A program made the position numbers and the translations under genes. 64,000 bases of DNA, from contig OX393576.1 in assembly GCA_947652605.1 (NCBI GenBank), positions 63,650,966-63,714,965 of the forward strand, given 5' to 3'. This document shows, one piece after another, positions 22,701-34,700 of the stretch. The stretch is from Elmis aenea (lineage: Eukaryota > Arthropoda > Insecta > Coleoptera > Elmidae). The first letter of the stretch is position 1, and each line of letters starts with the position of its first letter. The notes below the pieces were generated by a model. It was given only the letters and a program-made list of their open reading frames with translations, was not told the DNA's origin and did not search any database.

Positions 22701-25700
22701 ACGTAAAGAAATAAGCTTAAAGTTAAATTATGTATGCAGTATTTTTAGTTGTACAAGTTCACCAAAACAATAAATCATGTGATCATTGTAGTATCTGTAA
22801 TTTTGTAGGAGTTCTTTGATTATTGATAGCCTTCACAGCACATATTCGCAAATAGCATCTACAAAAAAAGTTATAGCACAGAGCACAACATTGCCTAATA
22901 TCCGTTTTGCTAAGTCACGTTTATTTGAAGCACATAGTGCCTTTTGAGTTCGCTTTTTTTACCACATTAATATATTTTAAAATCACCTACATTTTAAAAG
23001 ATCTTAACAGTATCACTGTAATTAAGGTAACTTGAGTTAACAAAAGTTCGATATTAAGTAATAGTTAACCTTGGGATCACAAATTTTTTATTGATTGTAA
23101 TTCTATGCTTTTAACAGAGCAATTGTTTATTAATCGCTCATTAAAAATTTGTTTGTTTTAAAATTATTTTTATTGTACTTGGAAGCATGCAATGAGCACA
23201 TTAACTAGAATTTCTAACGAATGTTTAAAACTTAGTAAGAATTATTCTACGTAAGGCCAAAGTAAAATATTTGTAGGGTGGTGTACCGGCGAGTGAAAAT
23301 AGTGAGGTCCCTACCTCTGATGGTGGGGTTTCACAAGTTATGCGACCTCCTGGGGCCCCTGGTTCTCAGCCTACTGCTACAAACGGTCCGTCGAATCCTT
23401 CGCAACAGGTAAAATTAATTGGGTAATTAACATATCAATAAAACTACTATGAATACAAAGCATAGCATAATATATCGATATATAAGAATTATTAAATTAA
23501 TTATCGTATAAATTGTAATACGACGTTTTATTTAATTTTATAATTTTACTCCTACTGAAATTAATTTATAACAATATAGTGTTTTTTTGTTTAATTTGTT
23601 AGACGCAACCTACCGGTATAAAACCTGGACAACAAAATGCATTAGCGGGTGGCCCTCAAGGTATTCGACCCGGCCCCCCATTACCTACTGCCCCTCAGGG
23701 TCAAGGACAACAGCAAGTTGCTCCGAAGCAAAATAGAGTTACTTCTCTCCCAAAACCGGCAGGCATCGACCCGTTAGTAATTCTCCAAGAACGAGAAAAC
23801 AGGTAACAAACACACAGCGACACAAACTTAAAGCACAATTTATCCACATCATAATTCTAGAGTTGCAGCAAGAATTGCAGCGAGAATGGAACAGTTATCC
23901 TCATTACCAACAAACATGCCCGACGATTTACGTGTCAAGGCACAAATAGAACTGCGAGCTTTACGTTGCCTCAATTTTCAGCGACAGCTGCGGACCGAAA
24001 TTGTAGCTTGCACACGACGTGATACAACCTTAGAAACTGCGGTGAATGTGAAAGCCTACAAACGGACAAAGCGTCAGGGATTGAGAGAAGCACGGGCTAC
24101 AGAGAAGTTGGAAAAACAACAAAAATTGGATGCCGAACGGAAACGCAGACAGAAACATCAAGAATTCTTGACATGCGTCTTGCAACACGGCAAAGATTTT
24201 AAGGAATTTCATCGTAATAATCAAGCTAAAATGACTAGGATTAATAAGGCGGTTATGAATTATCATGCTAATGCGGAAAGGGAACAGAAGAAGGAACAAG
24301 AACGCATAGAAAAAGAACGTATGCGCAGGTACAGTCGATTTTCATTTGTTTTACTATATCTGTGTGCATGCGCAGGTACAGTTGATTTTCATTTGTTTTA
24401 CTATATCTGTGTACATGCGTAGGTACAGTTGATTTTCATTTGTTTTACTATATCTGTGTGCATGCGCAGGTACAGTTGATTTTCATTTGTTTTACTATAT
24501 CTGTGTGCATGCGCAGGTACAGTTGATTTTCATTTGTTTTACTATATCTGTGTGCATGCGCAGGTACAGTTGATTTTCATTTGTTTTACTATATCTGTGT
24601 GCATGCGCAGGTACAGTTGATTTTCATTTGTTTTACTATATCTGTGTGCATGCGCAGGTACAGTTGATTTTCATTTGTTTTACTATATCTGTGTGCATGC
24701 GCAGGTACAGTTGATTTTCATTTGTTTTACTATATCTGTGTGCATGCGCAGGTACAGTTGATTTTCATTTGTTTTACTATATCTGTGTGCATGCGCAGGT
24801 ACAGTTGATTTTCATTTGTTTTACTGTATCTGTGTGCATGCGCAGGTACAGTTGATTTTCATTTGTTTTACTATATCTGTGTGCATGCGCAGGTACAGTT
24901 GATTTTCATTTGTTTTACTTTATCTGTGTGCATGCGCAGGTACAGTTGATTTTCATTTGTTTTACTATATCTGTGTGCATGCGCAGGTACAGTTGATTTT
25001 CATTTGTTTTACTATATCTGTGTGCATGCGCAGGTACAGTTGATTTTCATTTGTTTTACTGTATCTGTGTGCATGCGCAGGTACAGTTGATTTTCATTTG
25101 TTTTACCATATCTGTGTGCATGCGCAGGTACAGTTGATTTTCATTTGTTTTACTATATCTGTGTGCATGCGCAGGTACAGTTGATTTTCATTTGTTTTAC
25201 TATATCTGTGTGCATGCGCAGGTACAGTTGATTTTCATTTGTTTTACTATATCTGTGTGCATGCGCAGGTACAGTTGATTTTCATTTGTTTTACTATATC
25301 TGTGTGCATGCGCAGGTACAGTTGATTTTCATTTGTTTTACTATATCTGTGTGCATGCGCAGGTACAGTTGATTTTCATTTGTTTTACTATATCTGTGTG
25401 CATGCGCAGGTACAGTTGATTTTCGTTTGTTTTACTATATCTGTGTGCTCATAGTATGTGTATAACTCTCATCTGTTTATAGATTGATGGCAGAAGATGA
25501 AGAAGGATATCGCAAACTTATTGATCAAAAGAAAGACAAACGTCTTGCATTCCTTCTGTCTCAAACTGATGAATATATTTCAAACCTCACTGAAATGGTT
25601 AAACAACACAAAGTCGAACAAAAACGCAAACAGCAAGAGGAAGATAAACGTAAAAAGGTATTCATTCAATCTGCCAATTTTGATTCGTAGGTATTTTATC

Positions 25701-28700
25701 ATAACTTTTCAGCTACGAAGAAGAAAGAGGCATCATATCGATGGCATGGATTTGGATGATGAAACGTCACAAGGTTCTGACCGACCAATATCCGTCATAG
25801 AAACAGCTACCGGTAAAATGTTAAGTGGTGAAGATGCACCTATGTTAAGCCAGATTAATCAGTGGCTGGAAGCACATCAAGGTTGGGAAATTGTCGAATC
25901 CGATGATGAAGATTCTGACGATGACCAAGACAGTAAGTTTCATATCTTTCTGCTTATCCTCTGTTATAATTTAAAAATGTGTTTTAACAGTGGACATTAA
26001 AAACGACGGGAATAGAACAGATGACGATAGAACCAAAGAAGTTATTATAAAAGCCAAATGCGAAGATGATGAGTATAAAAATGGAAATGAAGAACAAACT
26101 TATTATAGGTAAGTAAATTTTGTTTGTAAAATGCAGTTAAGATTAATGGTAAACATTTTTAAACTCTAGCATCGCTCATACGGTCCACGAAATCGTAACA
26201 GAACAGGCTTCGATAATGGTGAATGGCGAGCTAAAAGAATACCAAACCAAAGGGTTGGAATGGCTAGTATCACTTTTCAACAACAACTTAAATGGCATTT
26301 TGGCTGATGAGATGGGTTTGGGAAAAACTATTCAAACTATCGGACTTATTACATACTTAATGGAGAAGAAGAAGGTTAACGGACCTTATTTAATCATTGT
26401 CCCTTTATCGTAAGTATTTATGGTTTTGTACTTAATTAATATTGAGTGTCTTACAATTTATTACAGCACTTTATCTAACTGGGTTCTGGAATTTGAAAAG
26501 TGGGCCCCATCTGTGGTGATAGTGTCTTACAAAGGATCTCCAGCTGGTCGAAGAGCTATACAAAGTCAAATGCGATCTACGAAATTTAATGTCTTGCTCA
26601 CCACTTACGAATATATCATTAAGGACAAGGGCGTCCTTGCAAAAGTAAGTGTTGAGAATTTTCACATTATACAACTCTAGTATGTTCTCTTAAGCCCCAA
26701 CTACACTCACGTATTTTAAAAATGATTTTTTATGCTTAATTAGGGTGACCAACCGTCCTAGTTTGGGAGGACATGTCCTACAATTAAACCTTTTTGTCAT
26801 CTGTTCTACCTCCCCAAGGAAAAAAAGCATAAATGTCCTACTTTATATTGTTCCAATAAAAATAAAAATATAAGAACTCATTTCATTCAATAAAAATTGC
26901 AATGCAAAATATCAAATGTTTTATCAAATTTTTACGTGCCTGTAACTGTCCATTTTTCTGTATTACCTTTATTTTATTAACGTTATACTGGTGATTTTAA
27001 AAAATCCCCCTCTATAAACCCTATACAGGGTTTTTCATTAGTGCGTAGAGCTTTCATAGCGCCCCGCCCGTAGGAGATAGAAAAAAACTGAAACAGACAA
27101 AATTATTGGTTTGAAAAGATCTACGTCGTAAAATTATTTTCAGCTATACAGGGTGTCCCATTTTTGCGCTATAACAAAAACATAGATTTTTTGAAACGGA
27201 ACACCCTGTATATTTTTAGGTCTTCGGATGTCATTTCTTAACCTCTGCATGAATGTCTGTTTATTTTTTGATTTTGTGTCAGTGTTGCCAACTTATTAAT
27301 TTTTTTTCGAAAAATCTTACATAAGCAGGCTTAACTTTAAAAAATCGTAGCGACCTCGTTTTTTGAAGTTAAGAAATAAGTTTTAGCAATAATGTTAGTC
27401 CAATTAGGGAGCAACATTTTTATTACAAAAAATTTGAATTTATTGACACAGGGTGTTCACAAAAAATTGCCAAACTTACCAAACTTAAAAGTAACAAAAC
27501 TCATTTTTTTCAAATGTAAACACCCCTGTTTTATTTTACTATTCAATAGCTTTTTTTCTCCCCTTCAATTTTTATGCGGGGTGTCCTATGTCTAAACCCC
27601 GTAGTTGTTGAGATATTCAGTACTATTCAAAAAAGTAGCTATTTAATTACATTTGTATGCACCGAAGTAGGCCGCGCTGATGCAAAACAAGTGCCAAAAT
27701 GTAAGCAAGTGTCAGCTTGACATTTAAATACATTTTCTTATGTCAAAACATTTATTGTAGTCGTTTATCTTTTATGTATTTTCAATTTGTTACTTTTCTT
27801 ACTTTTTGAGTAAAAACGATGTTTTTTGTACCATGAAATATGTCAGACTGACGATTGTCAACTTTTATTCTGACAAATCATGGTATACTTTTTTTTATTA
27901 ACTCTGATAAAGAATTAAATTCTAAATTTACATTTAAAAAAATAAGCGTACACAGGAAACTTGTTGAGCAAAATAAGTAAAAAAACACAATCGCTGTAGT
28001 AATTGACAGTTTATAACTGTTTTATTATTTTTTGGCAAAAAATCGTTATTTTGGTAAGCATTTAATTGAGTGTGTAGGTATTTCAGGTGTTTTAGTTTAT
28101 TGCTCACAAAATATTGATTTTTCGTCGAAAAATAATAAATCACAATTAGACAAGTTATAAAATGTCAATTACTACAGCGATCGTGTTTTGTTAAGTCAAA
28201 TACGATTTTGCGAAAAATAATAAATAATTTTTAAACTTATTTTTCTCAACAATTTTTCTTTGTGTGTTTATTTTTTAATGCACTGTCGGATTTAGAATTT
28301 AATTCTTTATCAGAATCAATAAAAAAATTACCATGTTTTTTAAAAAAAAAAGTTGACAATCGCCAGTCTGACATATTTCATAGTAGAAAAAACATTGAAC
28401 GTCTTTCGATTGAGAATTTTCCTTGATTTACAAAAATACATGGCTTATAGGGGTTCCTCATAAAATTACAAAGTTATAGGGGTGCGACAGTCAAACTGAA
28501 TCACCCTGTATATTGTTATTTTAATAATATTGGTTATGATCTTTAATCTTCAGTTATTTTGAAACATCCTATGTATGTGTCCTACTTTGGGCATAGCGAA
28601 TTCTGGTCACCCTATGCTTAAGGGTGTAGAAGAATCAGAATTAATGCTTTCCTCTAGTTTAAAAGTGTAGAGGGATCCAGTTTAATTAATAAACTTCTTG

Positions 28701-31700
28701 CAGTTGCCTTGGAAATACATGATCATAGATGAAGGACATCGAATGAAGAATCACCACTGCAAATTAACACAAGTATTAAACACACATTACTTAGCACCTC
28801 ATCGTTTGCTTTTAACAGGAACGCCCTTACAAAATAAGTTACCTGAGCTGTGGGCTTTACTAAATTTTTTGCTGCCATCAATTTTCAAAAGCTGCTCCAC
28901 ATTTGAACAGTGGTTTAATGCACCTTTTGCAACAACAGGAGAAAAAGTATGTACAAACGATTTCATTGATTATTGCATTGTGATCAAGTTGTTTATCTAG
29001 GTCGAACTCAATGAAGAAGAAACCATACTCATCATTAGGCGTTTGCATAAAGTTTTACGTCCATTTTTACTACGCCGATTGAAAAAAGAAGTGGAATCGC
29101 AGCTTCCAGACAAAGTAGAATACATTATTAAATGCGACATGTCTGGGCTACAAAGAGTTCTTTATAAGTATGTTGATTATAGTAGTCTGTGTGTAAATGG
29201 CTGTAAATTGTGTTATCTTCTAGACACATGCAAAGTAAAGGTGTATTACTTACTGATGGTTCAGAAAAAGGCAGCAAAGGAAAAGGAGGTGCCAAAGCTT
29301 TGATGAACACGATTGTCCAACTTCGAAAATTGTGTAATCATCCATTCATGTTCCAGCATATCGAAGAAAAGTATTGTGATCATGTTGGAATGGCCGGTGG
29401 TGTTATGTCTGGGTATGTACCACAAACTAGGGTTGCCAAAAGTTGAAAGTGTAGAAAGAGAACTTATTTTTCGTCGACAATTCTCTCTACTGAAATATTT
29501 AATGGTCTAAAACAAATTTCTTAATAACTTATTCTTTACGTTAAATGTTTTTAATTTTGTTCAAGTTCTCGATTGACCTAGTACAGTATACTTCAGAAAT
29601 TCATATTTCTTAACAACTTATTCGTAACCATCAATATTTTAAATTTTAGGAAAGTTGCAGATTAACTTGATACAACATACTTCATGAATTCATATTAGAC
29701 ACATAAAGACTGTATCATTTAATTGTTGTTGGATTTTTACTGATACATGTGTTTCGACAGCTCTGATTCAAAACAAATTTTTTAATAACTTAATCGTTAC
29801 TCGATATATTTTAATTTTTATTTCCTTTTACGATTGAGTTGGTGCAGTATACTTTATAAATCCATATTTGAGACATAAATATTGCATTGTTTAATTTTTA
29901 TTGGATTTCTACTAATAAATTGTGTTTTCACAGTTCTAGTCTAAAACAACATTTTTAATAATCTAATCGTTACCAGATACGGTTTGATTTTTATTTCCTT
30001 TTTCGATTGAGTTAGTGCAGTATACTTTATAAATCCATATTGGATTTTTATTAATAAATGTGTTTTGACAGTTCTGGTCCAAAACCAAATCTTTAATAAC
30101 TTAATCTTAACCCAATTTATTTTAATTTTTATTGAATTTTACGATACCTTGGTACTGTATGCTGCAGAAATTAATTTGTTTGTTATTAGAACAATATTGT
30201 TCAGTTTTTATTGTAATTCATAATTACAGAACGCAACCCACTTAACCCACTTGCGCCTAAATGGGTATGCAGTGTGCCTAACAAAACGCCTACTTTCGTC
30301 ATTTTTAGACAGCCTGCGTAACTGTTATGTCAAATCAATTGCATGTCTATGTAGGCGTTTTGTGTCGTGGTTGCCTATCAATAGGCGTAACGTTTAGTGG
30401 GTTGCATACTGTACATTACGCCTACACGGTATGCAATTAATTAAACGTTGTGTCTACGCAGGTTGCCTAAAAATGCCGAAAGTAGGCGCTTTGTTAAGCA
30501 CATTGCATACCTATTTAGGCGCAAGTGGGTTGCGTTTTGTATTTGAGTAGGCGCCTGTTATCAATAAATATAGTAAGTATGTATAGGCTTTTTCAAGCGG
30601 ATTCCACACAAATAATTTACTTTTGCTACATAGTAAATAATACAATTTGTATAAAAATAAAGTTTTCATGTAAACTTATTTTACTTTATCCAACAAAGCA
30701 GAACATTTATAAGTAAAAAATATATTAACTAGCATATCCCTGGAATAATTGTTTATTCTGAAAGAAATAATTTATTATTCAAGGGTCAATTTTTTTTTGA
30801 CATTTAATGCTGTTAAACCTAATTATTAAAGAAATTGGTTTTAAACATAAAAAGTTAAACATCAATGAAGTGCTTTGACACTAAAATTTTTAAAAAATCA
30901 TAAAAGTGGAGTTTATTGCTGTAGCCTATAAACGACTCAGTCTATTTTTTTTTAAATCTGACCAAAAGTAACTAAGGATTAAAGAGGACAAAAATGATCT
31001 GAATAATAAAAGAGAGTGAACAAAAATATCGGGACAAAAAAAGAGGACATGTTCTCTTTAAAAGAGATATTCTGGCAACCCTACCACAAACGTCTCAAAA
31101 TATTTTAATGCAGCCTGTGTGTAAAATCATTTTTAACATCGACTGTCGATTTCAGGCCTGATGTTTTCCGTTCATCGGGAAAATTCGAGTTGCTTGATCG
31201 CATTCTCCCAAAATTAAAACAAACGAACCACAGAGTATTACTGTTTTGTCAAATGACACAGCTTATGAACATTATGGAAGATTATTTAAGTTGGAGAGGC
31301 TTCGGTTATCTTCGTTTAGATGGTACTACAAAGGCTGAAGATCGTGGGGAACTGCTAAGAAAGTTCAACGTTAGGAGTAGTGAATATTTTATATTTTTAT
31401 TGTCAACCCGTGCTGGTGGTTTGGGTTTAAATTTGCAAAGTGCCGACACAGTGATTATATTCGATTCTGATTGGAATCCCCATCAGGTAAAATAATATTT
31501 GTGAAATATGTTGCTTAGTGTATAACTTCATTTTTTGCGCAGGACTTGCAAGCACAGGATCGAGCCCATAGAATCGGGCAACAAAATGAAGTACGTGTGC
31601 TTCGTTTAATGACAGTGAACTCAGTCGAAGAAAGAATCTTGGCGGCTGCTCGTTACAAATTAAACATGGATGAAAAAGTCATTCAAGCTGGAATGTTCGA

Positions 31701-34700
31701 TCAAAAATCGACAGGCTCAGAACGACAACAGTTTCTACAAACTATTTTGCATCAAGACGGCGATGATGAAGAGGTAAAAATAGTTTTTAATAAAAGTTGA
31801 GGCTTGTAGCTTCATATTCTTAACTTGTAGGAAGAAAATGAAGTCCCGGATGATGAAACAATAAACCAAATGATTGCTAGAACGGAAGACGAGTTCGAAC
31901 TATTCCAAAAAATGGATCTGGAGAGGAGACGAGAAGAAGCCAAACTCGGTCCTGCACGCAAATCCCGTTTGCTAGAAGAAAGTGAATTGCCAGACTGGTT
32001 AACCAAGGATGACGATGAAGTAGATCGATGGAATTACGATGATACTGATGAAAGCTTGCTGGGTAGAGGTACTCGGCAAAGAAAAGAAGTGGACTATACC
32101 GACAGCCTAACCGAAAAAGAATGGCTCAAGGTATTTTGCGTACAACTATATTAAATATTTTTCTATAACTTCAGTTTACTTAGGCTATTGATGATGGTGG
32201 CGATTACGATGAGGAGGAGGAAGAGGAAGAAAAAATTAAAAAACGCAAGGGCCGCAGAAGAAGAAGAAGAGATGATTCCGATACAGAAGTAGGTTCCAGT
32301 AAAAGACGTCGTGGGCAGTCCGGAATTGATCCAAAACTGAAACGACAGATGCGGAAACTGATGAATGTCGTCATCAAATATACTGATAGGTATTTAGGCA
32401 CAATCAATTTTTAACTAGCAGAATGTATGAAGTTGTTTCTTTATAGCGATGGTCGATTATTAAGTGAACCTTTCATGAAGTTGCCACCTAGAAAAGATTA
32501 TCCGGATTATTATGAAATAATCAAGAGACCCATAGACATAAACAAAATTGTTGCTCGAATAGAAGATGCAAAAGTGAGTATACATAGTTGTAACCAATAG
32601 TGCCAAAATTTCAACAACAGGTTGACAACACTGCCGAAATTTCGATAACTTGTTTAGTGAACTGCAAGAAGTCCTGAGAATACTCACTTCGGCATCCACC
32701 AAAAAAACATAACCCATTATAATTTTCAACAGTACTTATTTACCATATACAGGGTGTCCCAAATTCGAGTAAATGCATGGGGATCTCGCTTATCTTAAGA
32801 GCTACGAGGTCGGGTCGGTTAAATTAGGGCAAAGTTGCGAAATTAGATGCTCATCAAATATCTGCAAAAAAAATTTTCATAGCTGTCCTAATTCAAAAGT
32901 TATTCAAGAAAAACTGAAAAAAAAGATTTTTGTTTTTTTGCCCTATTTCCTACATTTTTTATGATATCGACAATCTGGAATTTCTTACGCTTAATATTTT
33001 GAGATAACATAAAATTTCTAACAACGTTTCGCCTCTTCAGAACCATCAACTTCATTTTTTTAAATACGGCGAAAAAATTTTACTCTCATGGTCGGATAGC
33101 ATTTTGTCTTCTGATTTCAATGATATATGACACTTAATATTTAAAATGATATTTTACCACAAAAATTTGAGAAAAACTCATTTTGTCCAATTTTTGAATC
33201 AAATGATCTTGTACAAAAAAAAAAGCAAAACAAAAACAAAACAATTTTTTTGTTTTTCGGTCGTTCTGTTAAAACTGTCACTTTGACATTAATATGATCG
33301 TGAATAATTGTATAGTTTGCAACCAGCTACAAATTCTTCGAATTTGTGCTTTTGTTCGCAATTTTAATTTTCACTATGTTCGGGTAGTACAGTTTTAATT
33401 TATTTATTTATTCGCTATCCCTACGTGCATTGCGGAGTATTATTAAAATAATTTTCGTCAATAATTATGGAAAATAAAAGGTGTTACAAATATGATATTG
33501 TAATTTATTTTATTGAAGTATTGAATAAACTGTTAAAAATTAAAAAGCATGCTATGAGAAAACAAAATTTTGTGTATATTATAACATTTCTCGAATTCCT
33601 TAAAAAGTGTTGATTGTCATATTTATTTTAAAAAAGCACAAATTCAAAGAATTTCTAGCTGTTGGCAAATTATACAATTAATCACGATCATATTAATGTC
33701 AAAGTGACAGTTTTAATAGAACGACCGAAAAACAAAAAAATTGTTTTGTTTTTTATTTTGCTTTTTTTTGTACAAGATCTTTTGATTCAAAAATTGGACA
33801 AAATGAGTTTTTCTCAAATTTTTGTGGTAAAATATCATTTTAAATATTAAGTGTCATATATCATTGAAATCAGAAGACAAAATGCTATCCGACTATGAGA
33901 TTAAAATTTTTTCGCCGTATTTAAAAAAATGAAGTTGATGATGGTTCTGAAGAGACGAAACGTTGTTGGAAATTTTATGTTATCTCAAAATATAAAGCGT
34001 AAGAAGTTGCCATAGAGAAGTGCAAAAAACGAAAATCAATTTTTTCAGTTTTTCTTGAATAACTTTTGAACTAAGACAGCTATGAAAATTTTCTTTGCAG
34101 ATATTTGATGAGTATCTAATTTCGCAACTTTGCCCTAATTTAACCGACCTCGTAGCTCTTAAGATAGGCAAGATTCCCAGGCATTTACTCGAATTTGGGA
34201 CACCCTGTATATTTTTGTTTCTCCATCTGACTTTTTCCCAAAAAGATTGTTAACAACAAGAATTCCTCCATAATGAATATTTAACTGATTATGCATTCTA
34301 TTCAATTAGGGTGACCACCAGGGGCGTCGCTAGGTTATTTGCCGCCCTCAGGCAAACTTTTATATTGCCGCCCCTTAATTGTGAGAGCCCCCTCCAAAAC
34401 CACTTTTTTGTTTTGCAGGCTTTTTATGCCGCCCCTTTTTCACGTAGGGCTAAAAAGAACAAGACCGTTTTTGCTTCCAGCAAACAAGCAAAAAAACAAA
34501 GAATCTTAGAACACTTGTTTTCAGGACAACCCAAAATTTTTCCTGCTTTTTTTTGTAATTTATTAAAATACACTTAATATTCCTTATTAAACTTTTAACA
34601 CGCCTAACTGTCTATTTTTCTGTTATTACTTTTATTTTATTATCATTGTAATGTTGATTTTTTTTTTAATCTTGAAAAACAAATTGAGTTTAGTATACAG

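Larger units (their letters stand above)
29428..31083. mobile_element. hAT-like element in brahma intron 14
   Basis: Ends TAGGGTTGCCA and TGGCAACCCTA with a perfect 8-bp target duplication CCACAAAC (29420-29427 and 31084-31091). The ends are related to those of the element in intron 11, including a gaggacatgt-type subterminal motif. The interior holds tandem repeats and a palindromic insert (separate entries) and no transposase frame. Confidence 0.88.

Noticed and set aside
24321..25448. CRISPR-like array of identical repeats
   Set aside because: Units are contiguous with no spacers, lie in a eukaryotic intron, and overlap the exon end; this is a minisatellite.
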